Shown here piece by piece: positions 1 to 6,563 of a DNA stretch of 8,034 nucleotides (within the stretch, counting starts at the first letter, position 1; each line of letters opens with the position of its first letter). Made by a program: the position numbers and the translations under genes. Source of the stretch: Bordetella parapertussis (lineage in GTDB: Bacteria > Pseudomonadota > Gammaproteobacteria > Burkholderiales > Burkholderiaceae_C); assembly GCA_945871945.1 (NCBI GenBank), contig CAMBXY010000064.1, positions 1-8,034 of the forward strand, given 5' to 3'. The notes below the pieces were generated by a model. That model had not been told where the DNA came from and did not search any database. It saw nothing but the letters and a program-made list of their open reading frames with translations.

Positions 1-1349
1 TAGGCGAAGGTGGCGGCGCGAACCTTGTCAAAACCCTCTTCCATTTTGCGCACCATCATCTCCACCGCAATGATGGCGTCGTCCACCAGCAAGCCCAAAG
101 CAATGATGAGCGAGCCCAGTGAGATTTTGTGCAGACCAATGCCCAAGTAATACATGGCCAAAAAGGTCATGGCCAAGACCAAGGGAATGGTGATGCCCAC
201 CACCAAACCTGGGCGCATATCGATGTGCCAGCCAAAGCGCCCCCCTTTTTGCAATCCCAAAGCAACAAAACTGACCACCAACACAATCACCACCGCTTCT
301 ATCAACACGTTGATGAATTCGCTGATGGACCGGCTGACCGCCTTGGGCTGGTCTTGCAACTGCCGCAAGCTCACGCCATAGGGTAAGTTGGTTTGGATTT
401 TTTCTCTGACTTGGTCTAAGGCTTTGCCCAAGGCGATGATGTCGCCGCCCTTGGTCATGGAGACACCCATGGCAACCACTTGCTTGCCTTGAAACCGCAC
501 CTTGACAGAAGCGGGGTCCACATAAGCACGCGTAATGGACGCGATATCGCCCAATTTAATTTGTTGACCCGATGCTCCTCGAATAGGCATGGCTTGCAAC
601 TGCTCAAGGGCTTGGAACTGCCCTTGCACACGGATTTGCACGGCATCCAAGGGGGCTTGCATCACACCAGCGCTTTCCACAGCGTTTTGCTGACCCAATT
701 GCGCCAGCACGGCGTTCAAATCCAAGCCCAACTGGGCTAAGCGCTTTTGGGGTATTTCAATATAGATTTTTTCGTCTTGGGTACCGAACAATTCCACTTT
801 GTAGACATCGGTCACGCGCAGCAATTGCTGGCGCACGTCGTCGGCGATGTCTTTGATTTCAGCCATCGAAAAGCCCTCGGCCTCAACCGCATAAATCACG
901 CCGTACACATCGCCAAAATCATCATTGAAGAAAGGGCCAAGCACCCCTGGCGGCAAAGTTTGGCGCATATCGCCCACCTTTTTGCGCACCGTGTACCAAA
1001 CATTGGCAACTTCAGAAGCCTTGGAAGAGTCTTTGATTTGAAAAATAATTTGCGACTCACCTGGCTTGGAGTAGCTGCGAATCTTGTCGGCAAACGGCGC
1101 CTCTTGCAGGGTGCGCTCTAATTTATCGGTGACTTGTTCAGCTACTTGTTGCGCTGTCGCACCCGGCCAATAGGTACGGATGACCATGGCGCGAAAGGTG
1201 AACGGCGGGTCTTCGTCTTGACCAAGCTGAAAATAAGCGGTGACACCCAAGACCATCAGCACCACCATCAAATAGCGGGTGAGCGCTGGATGCTTGAGCG
1301 CCCAAAGCGAAAGGTTAAAACCTTTGCTGGGTTCATCCACCCCGCTCAT
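1..1349 (-). CDS. RND-family efflux pump inner-membrane subunit (AcrB/HAE type), N-terminal 449 residues, C-terminus outside window
   Basis: This is the proton-driven inner-membrane pump of a tripartite efflux system; the substrate cannot be told from sequence. The frame is open from the ATG at 1349 to the window edge. Residues 1-25 are amphipathic (FNLSLWALKHPALTRYL), followed by TM1 at about 26-41. A periplasmic porter region with DEDPPF at 45-50 and WPGA at 61-64 follows. Hydrophobic segments lie at about 346-366, 381-402 and 409-429. The last contains GLLVDDAIIAVEMM, with D423 and D424 matching the paired proton-relay aspartates of AcrB (D407/D408). Family members are about 1,020-1,050 residues long, so some 43% is visible. 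The MM after VE, rather than the N of AcrB, recalls the TriC/MexK-like branch, from memory. The start overlaps the fusion-protein stop as ATGA with no clear ribosome site, which suggests translational coupling. A third, outer-membrane gene could lie beyond position 1. Confidence 0.95.
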   Translation of the reverse strand, partial: MSGVDEPSKGFNLSLWALKHPALTRYLMVVLMVLGVTAYFQLGQDEDPPFTFRAMVIRTYWPGATAQQVAEQVTDKLERTLQEAPFADKIRSYSKPGESQIIFQIKDSSKASEVANVWYTVRKKVGDMRQTLPPGVLGPFFNDDFGDVYGVIYAVEAEGFSMAEIKDIADDVRQQLLRVTDVYKVELFGTQDEKIYIEIPQKRLAQLGLDLNAVLAQLGQQNAVESAGVMQAPLDAVQIRVQGQFQALEQLQAMPIRGASGQQIKLGDIASITRAYVDPASVKVRFQGKQVVAMGVSMTKGGDIIALGKALDQVREKIQTNLPYGVSLRQLQDQPKAVSRSISEFINVLIEAVVIVLVVSFVALGLQKGGRFGWHIDMRPGLVVGITIPLVLAMTFLAMYYLGIGLHKISLGSLIIALGLLVDDAIIAVEMMVRKMEEGFDKVRAATFA

Positions 1350-2434
1350 GGCTTTGTACCCGTGGGCTGAAACAGCGTGACTTTTTGGCCTGGCGACAAC
1401 ACATGCACGCCAGCCACCACCACTTGCTGTCCTGCTTGCAAGCCACTGTTGACCACGGCTTCATTGCCGTCGGCGGTGGTCACTTGGATTTCTTGGGAAC
1501 GCACCGTCATGGTGGCCATGTCCAGCACCCAGACCATGGTTTTGCCGCCCTCTTGGCGCAAGGCACTGGTGGGAAGTTTGATTTTGGAAGGCGCGACAAT
1601 TTGGCCCTGACCCACCATCACAGACACCGTGCTGCCCAAGGGGGCACTGACTTGGCCACCCAAAGCTACCCGCACGCCAAAGGTGCGGGTCACTGGGTCG
1701 GCGCTGGCAGCGATTTCGTAAACCGAGGCCTCATAAATATCTTGGTTGCCCCAAAATTTCACTTGCACCTTTTGACCTTTTTGCAAACCCACTACCTTGT
1801 CTTCGGGCACGGCAAAAAGCACGTCTCGGGGGCCGTCTTGGGCCAAGCGCACCACGGGCATACCCGCGCTGACCACCTGTCCGGCCTCAGCATCTATAGA
1901 GGTGATGACGCCTGATTTGTCGGCAACCAGTTTGCTGTAAGTCACTTGATTGGCTTGCGCAGATAACTGTGCTTGGGCTTGCTCCACCTGGGCTTGGGCG
2001 GCTTTGAGGGCTGTTTCGCGACGCTCAAGTTCAGCGCTGCTGATGAACTCTTTGTCCCGCAATTCTTTGTAGCGCTTGAAGTCAGCGGCAGCCAAATCGC
2101 GGTTGGTGCTGGACGCATTGACTTGCGCACGGGCCGCGTCTACGGTTAAGCGGTAATCTTGGGCATCAATTTCAGCCAACAATTGCCCCGCTTTGACACG
2201 CTGTCCCAACTCCACATGCCGGGCCACCAACTTGCCCCCGACCCTGAAACCCAAACGTGACTCAACCCGCGCTTTCACCTCTCCAGCGTACTCGGTGGTG
2301 GTGCCCAGGGCTGTTTCACCCACCTGAATGACCTTAACCGAGCGCACCGGCTCTTGTTTGGCTGGCGGGGGCGAGCAAGCTGACAAGCCTGCTATTGCAC
2401 CCAAGAGCAGGAAAAATTTGAAACAACCGCGCAT
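1346..2434 (-). CDS. RND efflux periplasmic adaptor (membrane-fusion protein), lipoprotein
   Basis: A 362-residue HlyD/AcrA-type adaptor that links the inner-membrane pump to an outer-membrane channel. Residues 1-20 form a lipoprotein signal peptide with lipobox L17-S18-A19-C20, so the mature protein should be anchored by lipid at C20. The first half-lipoyl segment is about 62-92 (FRVGGKLVARHVELGQRVKAG). An Ala/Gln/Glu-rich coiled-coil hairpin covers about 95-165. The second lipoyl half is about 166-200 (SGVITSIDAEAGQVVSAGMPV). A beta-barrel covers about 203-275, with DPVTRTF at 246-252, and a membrane-proximal domain ends the protein (GLQAGQQVVVAGVHVLSPGQ, 331-350). I chose the ATG at 2434 because it puts the signal peptide at the N-terminus. 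The open frame reaches 2581, but the extra 49 residues overlap hpnC and would bury the signal peptide. It is first in the operon and overlaps the pump gene by four bases. Confidence 0.95.
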   Translation of the reverse strand: MRGCFKFFLLLGAIAGLSACSPPPAKQEPVRSVKVIQVGETALGTTTEYAGEVKARVESRLGFRVGGKLVARHVELGQRVKAGQLLAEIDAQDYRLTVDAARAQVNASSTNRDLAAADFKRYKELRDKEFISSAELERRETALKAAQAQVEQAQAQLSAQANQVTYSKLVADKSGVITSIDAEAGQVVSAGMPVVRLAQDGPRDVLFAVPEDKVVGLQKGQKVQVKFWGNQDIYEASVYEIAASADPVTRTFGVRVALGGQVSAPLGSTVSVMVGQGQIVAPSKIKLPTSALRQEGGKTMVWVLDMATMTVRSQEIQVTTADGNEAVVNSGLQAGQQVVVAGVHVLSPGQKVTLFQPTGTKP

Positions 2435-2454
2435 GAAAAAGCTTTCTGAGGTGA

Positions 2455-2483
2455 ATATTACTGACTGACCGGTTAGTAATCTA
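2455..2483 (-). promoter_or_regulatory. Possible sigma-70-type promoter for the efflux operon
   Basis: On the minus strand a good -10 hexamer, TAATAT (2455-2460), sits 17 bases from a weak -35 hexamer, TAGATT (2478-2483, three of six matches to consensus). The palindrome fills the spacer between the two, the usual arrangement for repression by blocking RNA polymerase. Transcription would start near 2448, giving a leader of about 14 bases. The spacing is good but the -35 is poor, so this is a proposal. I found no convincing promoter for the plus-strand hpn genes in the same spacer. Confidence 0.35.
2464..2477. promoter_or_regulatory. Candidate operator: imperfect palindrome of TetR/AcrR type
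   Basis: The 14 bases ACTGACCGGTTAGT form two 7-base arms around a CCGG centre with a single mismatched pair. A partly overlapping inverted repeat, TTACTGAC (2458-2465) and GTTAGTAA (2472-2479), has one mismatch. RND efflux operons are often repressed by TetR-family proteins that bind short palindromes near the promoter. No regulator gene is in the window, so the protein that binds here is unknown. The palindrome lies 30 bases before the adaptor ATG and 46 bases before the hpnC ATG, so it could affect either direction. The palindrome is seen directly; its role is inferred. Confidence 0.55.
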
Positions 2484-2523
2484 ATTCTGAAACCCAGGTT
2501 TGTCAAGCGACAATCAAGAGCCC

Positions 2524-3300
2524 ATGCCAGCCATAGACCATTACGAAAACTTCCCCGTCGCCTCGTGGTTGTGCCCGCCACGTCTGCGCCCTGCGGTGGT
2601 GGCGATTTATCATTTTGCCCGTACCGCAGACGATATCGCCGACGAGGGGGACGCGGATGCCGACAGTCGCTTGCGCCAACTGCAGGCTTTTAAAGAAGAT
2701 TTACTGGCATGTGCCGCGTCTAACGCGCATGTCAGCCAACAATGGCCGCAGGTTTTTCAAGCTTTGGCAAGGCAAATCAAAGCCCATGCCTTGCCTGTGC
2801 CAGCCCTGTCAGACCTGCTAGCCGCCTTTGTACAAGATGTCAGCTATACCCGAGACCAGCGTCGCTACGCCTCCCGCGAAGAGTTACTCGACTACTGCCG
2901 ACGCTCGGCCAACCCCGTGGGGCGTCTGCTTTTGCATTTGTATGGGGTCAACGATAAGCTGTCACTGTCCCAAAGCGACGCGATTTGTTCGGCTTTGCAA
3001 CTGATTAATTTTTGGCAAGACTTAAGCGAAGATATTCCACGCAGGCGTCATTACCTGCCCAGCGGCGCCGTGCTTGCCGATGAAATCGCTTATGCCCGCG
3101 CTTTGATGCAACAAGGCAGCCCCTTGGTGCACAAGGTGGCGGGTCGCGGGGGCTGGGAGCTGCGTTTGGTGGTGCAAGGGGGCTTGCGAATATTGGACAA
3201 GCTCGAACGGGTAGACCCTCATCGCACCCGACCTGTACTTGCAGGCCCAGACTTTGCATTAATGGCTTGGCGTGCTTGCTCTATGCGCAAACCCCGCTGA
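2524..3300 (+). CDS. hpnC: Hydroxysqualene synthase HpnC (squalene/phytoene synthase family)
   Basis: In the three-enzyme bacterial squalene route HpnC converts presqualene diphosphate into hydroxysqualene. The 258-residue protein opens with the family signature DHYENFPVAS (5-14). The first Asp-rich motif is D36-D37-I-A-D40-E41 and the second is NFWQDLSED (162-170); both bind diphosphate through Mg2+. The C-terminal block GWELRLVVQGGLRILDKLE (210-228) is typical of HpnC rather than HpnD. I chose the ATG at 2524, which gives MPAIDHYENF, with a weak AAGAG just upstream; a TTG at 2500 would add eight residues. The stretch between YLP (177-179) and the next helix (about 185) is about 22 residues shorter than in HpnD next door, which may reflect a deletion. 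It is the first gene of hpnCDE-hemH. Confidence 0.93.
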   Translation: MPAIDHYENFPVASWLCPPRLRPAVVAIYHFARTADDIADEGDADADSRLRQLQAFKEDLLACAASNAHVSQQWPQVFQALARQIKAHALPVPALSDLLAAFVQDVSYTRDQRRYASREELLDYCRRSANPVGRLLLHLYGVNDKLSLSQSDAICSALQLINFWQDLSEDIPRRRHYLPSGAVLADEIAYARALMQQGSPLVHKVAGRGGWELRLVVQGGLRILDKLERVDPHRTRPVLAGPDFALMAWRACSMRKPR

Positions 3301-3336
3301 CACACCCGATACTATGTCAATGCCACAATCACGGGC

Positions 3337-4176
3337 ATGACGCCGCAAGACTATGTACAACAAAAAGCCGCCGCCTCTGGCAGCAGTTTCTATTACGCTT
3401 TTTTGTTTTTGCCCCCGCCTAGGCGTGCAGCCATCACCGCTTTTTATGCATTTTGCCGAGAGGTGGATGATGTGGTGGACGAGGTGCAAGACACAAGCGT
3501 TGCCGCCCAAAAACTGCAGTGGTGGCAAACCGAGGTGCAAAACAGTTTTGCTGGCCACGCCCAGCATCCGGTGATGAAGGCATTGATGCCTTTAAGTGCC
3601 GAGTTTGGCATCACTTCCCAGCACTTGCATGCTGTGATTGCCGGTTGCCAAATGGATTTGAACCAAACCCGTTACCTCGACTATGCCGGTTTACAAACCT
3701 ACTGCCACTTGGTCGCCGGCGTGGTGGGGGAAGTGGCCGCGCGTATTTTTGGGCAAACCCAAGCTGAGACCACCGCTTACGCCCATCAACTGGGCTTGGC
3801 TTTTCAACTCACCAACATCATCCGCGATGTGGGCGAAGACGCGCTGCGAGGACGCATTTACCTTCCCATGAGTGAATTGCAGCAGTTTCAAGTCACCGCT
3901 CAAGACATCCTTGAGCGCCGCGACACCCCCGCTTTTCAGGCCTTGATGACTTTTCAGTTCGAGCGTGCGCAACGCACCTACAAAGAAGCGCTGGAAAAAC
4001 TACCTGGTGTCGATTTACGCCACCAAAAGCCAGGCCTGATGATGGCCAGCATTTACCGCACCTTGCTGACTGAAATCGCTTCAGCCGGCTTTCCCGTGTT
4101 GCGCCAGCGAGTGGCCCTCACCCCTTTGCGCAAATTTTGGCTGGCTTGGAAAATGCAGGCCTTGGGGCGTTTTTGA
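3337..4176 (+). CDS. hpnD: Presqualene diphosphate synthase HpnD
   Basis: HpnD joins two farnesyl diphosphates head to head to make presqualene diphosphate, the first committed step to squalene and hopanoids. The 279-residue protein has the trans-isoprenyl synthase marks in order: SFYYAFLFLPPPRR (17-30), a first Asp-rich motif D44-D45-V-V-D48-E49, YCHLVAGVVGE (122-132), and a second motif N160-I-I-R-D164-V-G-E-D168 followed by RGRIYLP. Length is normal for the family. The ATG at 3337 is the first in-frame start after hpnC, 36 bases downstream of the hpnC stop; its ribosome site is weak. The end overlaps hpnE (TTGA). The N-I-I-R-D form of the second motif and the MTPQDYVQQKAA N-terminus separate it from HpnC. 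Confidence 0.95.
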   Translation: MTPQDYVQQKAAASGSSFYYAFLFLPPPRRAAITAFYAFCREVDDVVDEVQDTSVAAQKLQWWQTEVQNSFAGHAQHPVMKALMPLSAEFGITSQHLHAVIAGCQMDLNQTRYLDYAGLQTYCHLVAGVVGEVAARIFGQTQAETTAYAHQLGLAFQLTNIIRDVGEDALRGRIYLPMSELQQFQVTAQDILERRDTPAFQALMTFQFERAQRTYKEALEKLPGVDLRHQKPGLMMASIYRTLLTEIASAGFPVLRQRVALTPLRKFWLAWKMQALGRF

Positions 4177-5438
4177 GCCCCTTAACCATCATCGGTGGCG
4201 GCTGGGCGGGCTTGGCCGCTGCGGTTCGCGCCACAGAGCAAGGCTACTCGGTGCGCTTGCTAGAAGCTGCGCCGCAATTGGGTGGCCGCGCAAGGAGGGT
4301 CATGCACGATGGTTTGGCCTTAGACAACGGCCAACACATTTTGATTGGCGCATACCGCGACACCTTGAACTTGCTGCAAACCCTCGGCATAAATAAAAAA
4401 ACGGCTCTGTGTCGCATGCCTTTGCAATTGCAAACCATCGCTGGTGAGGGCTTGGCTTTGCCGCGCCTGCCCGCGCCGCTCAACCTGTTGATTGGCGTAG
4501 GCAGGGCCAAGGGCTGGACTTGGGGCGACAAATTCACTCTGTTACGCGTCGCGGCCCAATGGCAACGCCAAGGCTTTCGCTGTGAAGCGCACCTGAACGT
4601 GGCCCAGTTGTGCCAAAACATCCCCTCCAAGGTAATGAACTCGCTGATAGAGCCTTTGTGTGTGTCAGCCTTGAACCTGCCGTCTCACTTGGCAAGTGCG
4701 CAGGTTTTTCTGACAGTGCTGAAAGACGCTTTGTGGTCGGGCCAGGGCGGCAGCGATTTGTTGCTGCCTCGCGTGGATTTGGGTCGGCTGATGCCGGACG
4801 CAGCCCTGGCTTGGTTGAGCCAGCAAGGGGCGGTGGTGCAAACCCACCAGCGTGTGCAAACCCTTGAGCCTTGGCAAAACGCGCCCGTGGTGCTGGCTTG
4901 CCCGCCTTGGGAGGCTGCGCTTCTGACCCAAACACTGGCCCCCGAATGGTCGGCCAAGGCTGCTGGCTTGGCACACACCGCCATCAGCACCGTCTATGTG
5001 CGAACCCAGCAAGCCCTGGACTGGCCTCAAGCCATGCTGGCCTTGACCAGCAGCGCCCACGCGCCCGCACAATTTGCTTTTGACAAAGGTCGCCTCAGCG
5101 CCGACCCGCAGTTTAAAGGCGTGGTGGCTTTGGTGGTCAGCGCAAGCCTTGGCGAGCGCGACGCCATCAGCGCGAACGTGATGCGGCAACTGCCAGAGCA
5201 ACTGGGTATTTTTGACGCCACCTTGCTTACCACGGTGGTGGAAAAACGCGCTACCTTTGCCTGTGTGCCTGCGCTGGAACGTCCTGCCATGCAGGTCTGC
5301 GATGGCGTGGTGGCTTGTGGCGACTATGTGGCTGGCCCCTACCCGGCCACCCTCGAAGCAGCCGTTCGCAGTGGTTTTGCCGCGGTGGATGCATTGAAAA
5401 ATCAAGCCCAGGCTCAAAACCTAGGTGGCAATAGGTGA
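4173..5438 (+). CDS. hpnE: Hydroxysqualene dehydroxylase HpnE (FAD-dependent)
   Basis: HpnE removes the hydroxyl of hydroxysqualene to give squalene, using a reduced flavin; it belongs to the amine oxidase/phytoene desaturase fold. With a TTG start at 4173 it is 421 residues. The Rossmann motif IGGGWAGLAAAV is at 7-18, followed by E31 (ribose contact) and LGGRARR (36-42). The family block DNGQHILIGAY is at 51-61. The C-terminal FAD motif is CGDYVAGPYPATLEAAVRSG (382-401). No ATG fits: the next in-frame ATG lies beyond the Rossmann motif, while TTG 4173 gives MSPLTIIGGG, the expected N-terminus. That TTG overlaps the hpnD stop (TTGA), with a GGGG at 4163-4166 as a possible ribosome site. A TTG at 4137 would add 12 residues inside hpnD and is less likely. 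Its end sits 10 bases before hemH. Confidence 0.93.
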   Translation: MSPLTIIGGGWAGLAAAVRATEQGYSVRLLEAAPQLGGRARRVMHDGLALDNGQHILIGAYRDTLNLLQTLGINKKTALCRMPLQLQTIAGEGLALPRLPAPLNLLIGVGRAKGWTWGDKFTLLRVAAQWQRQGFRCEAHLNVAQLCQNIPSKVMNSLIEPLCVSALNLPSHLASAQVFLTVLKDALWSGQGGSDLLLPRVDLGRLMPDAALAWLSQQGAVVQTHQRVQTLEPWQNAPVVLACPPWEAALLTQTLAPEWSAKAAGLAHTAISTVYVRTQQALDWPQAMLALTSSAHAPAQFAFDKGRLSADPQFKGVVALVVSASLGERDAISANVMRQLPEQLGIFDATLLTTVVEKRATFACVPALERPAMQVCDGVVACGDYVAGPYPATLEAAVRSGFAAVDALKNQAQAQNLGGNR

Positions 5439-5448
5439 AAATACCCCC

Positions 5449-6543
5449 ATGTCTATAGAACCCCGCTTTGTCCAAGAGCCCTCTTACACCCATGGGCAGC
5501 CTTCGCGTACCGCCATCGTTTACTGCAACCTCGGGACCCCAGACGAGCCCACAGCACCTGCTTTGCGCCGCTATTTGGCAGAGTTTTTAAGTGATCCGCG
5601 GGTGGTGGAAATCCCCCGTTTTTTGTGGTTAATCATCTTGCACGGCATCATCCTGCGGGTCAGACCGGCCAAATCGGCCCAAAAGTACGCCAGTATTTGG
5701 ACCCCTGAAGGCTCCCCCCTGAAAGTTTGGTCGCAGCGCCAAGCCGATGCCCTGCATGAGGTTTGGAAGTCCCGCGGCGTGCAAGTGCGCTTGGCCATGC
5801 GTTACGGCTCTCCCGCCCTGCCAAAGGTGCTCGATGAATTAAAGCGTGAAGGCGTAGACCGCGTTTTGGTGGTGCCTGCCTACCCCCAGTATTCCGCCAC
5901 CACCACGGCCAGCGTGTTTGACGCGGTTTATACATGGGGCTTGCGCACCCGTCGGGTGCCAGAGTTTCGCTTTGTCAACAACTACCACGACCACCCTGGC
6001 TATATCGCTGCACTGGCAGACAACATCCAACGCCATTGGGCCAACCATGGCCGCAAAGAACTGCTGGTGATGAGTTTTCATGGCGTGCCCGCACGCACCC
6101 TGAAATTGGGCGACCCGTATCACTGCGAATGCCACAAAACCGCTCGTTTGTTGGCGCAGGCTTTAGGGTTGTCTAAGGAACAATATAAAGTGTGTTTTCA
6201 GTCTCGCTTTGGCAAAGCCAAATGGCTGGAGCCCTATACCGAGCCGACGGTGCGCGAACTCGCCCACCAAGGTGTGAAATCTATTGATATTGTCTGCCCT
6301 GGCTTTGTTGGCGATTGCTTAGAGACCCTGGAAGAAATTGCCATGGAAGTCAAAGAGGCATTTATTGAAGAAGGCGGGCAGGCCTACAGCTATATTCCCT
6401 GTCTCAACGACAACCCACTGTGGATTGAGGCCTTAGAAAATTTATCAGCCTCGCATATGTCGGGCTGGCCCTTGCAGCCAGCACCCGCACTTGAGACCCA
6501 GGCCTCACGTGAAGCGGCCTTGGCCCTAGGCGCCGAAATTTAA
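5449..6543 (+). CDS. hemH: Ferrochelatase HemH
   Basis: HemH inserts Fe2+ into protoporphyrin IX to make protoheme, the last step of heme synthesis. The 364-residue protein matches the family along its length: VYCNLGTPDEPTAPALRRYL (24-43), FLSDPRVVEIP (46-56), a porphyrin-side YPQYSATTT (145-153), SFHGVP (209-214) with catalytic-type H211, GDPYHCECHKTA (221-232), and CPGFVGDCLETLEEI (283-297) with E292 at the position of the conserved metal-path glutamate. Cysteines at 226 and 228 form a C-x-C; I have no evidence that they bind a cluster. The ATG at 5449 has an AGGTGA site at 5433-5438, which overlaps the hpnE stop and supports co-translation. A GTG at 5425 would overlap hpnE and lacks a ribosome site. 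It converges with the RodZ-like gene, sharing TTAA. Confidence 0.97.
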   Translation: MSIEPRFVQEPSYTHGQPSRTAIVYCNLGTPDEPTAPALRRYLAEFLSDPRVVEIPRFLWLIILHGIILRVRPAKSAQKYASIWTPEGSPLKVWSQRQADALHEVWKSRGVQVRLAMRYGSPALPKVLDELKREGVDRVLVVPAYPQYSATTTASVFDAVYTWGLRTRRVPEFRFVNNYHDHPGYIAALADNIQRHWANHGRKELLVMSFHGVPARTLKLGDPYHCECHKTARLLAQALGLSKEQYKVCFQSRFGKAKWLEPYTEPTVRELAHQGVKSIDIVCPGFVGDCLETLEEIAMEVKEAFIEEGGQAYSYIPCLNDNPLWIEALENLSASHMSGWPLQPAPALETQASREAALALGAEI

Positions 6544-6563
6544 CGCTCGGCGCCGGTGCTAGG
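6525..6563. terminator. Possible two-way terminator hairpin over convergent stop codons
   Basis: GGCGCCGA (6529-6536) and TCGGCGCC (6547-6554) are perfect 8-base inverted arms with a 10-base loop. CCTAG (6525-6529) and CTAGG (6559-6563) add partial outer pairing with a short bulge. The loop holds TTAA, which contains the stop codons of hemH and of the RodZ-like gene. A stable GC-rich stem at a convergent junction could end transcription from both sides. There is no T-run on either flank, so an ordinary intrinsic terminator is not proven. Part of the symmetry could arise from coding for Ala/Gly/Glu in both genes. Confidence 0.4.

Noticed and set aside
1385..1915. 176-residue His-rich open frame on the plus strand
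   Set aside because: It is antisense to the membrane-fusion protein and its composition is that of a reversed coding frame.
2500..2523. TTG start for hpnC at 2500
   Set aside because: The added eight residues do not match the family N-terminus and there is no ribosome site at a sensible distance. ATG 2524 gives a typical start, though the TTG is not fully excluded.
2435..2581. Upstream extension of the membrane-fusion protein to 2581 (49 more residues)
   Set aside because: It would overlap hpnC on the other strand, cross the promoter and operator, and move the lipoprotein signal peptide away from the N-terminus.
4665..5417. 250-residue open frame on the minus strand
   Set aside because: It runs antisense through hpnE, is rich in His, Gln and Gly as expected of a shadow frame in this G+C range, and has no recognisable domain.
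5425..5448. GTG start for hemH at 5425
   Set aside because: It lies inside hpnE without a ribosome site, while ATG 5449 has AGGTGA at a suitable distance.
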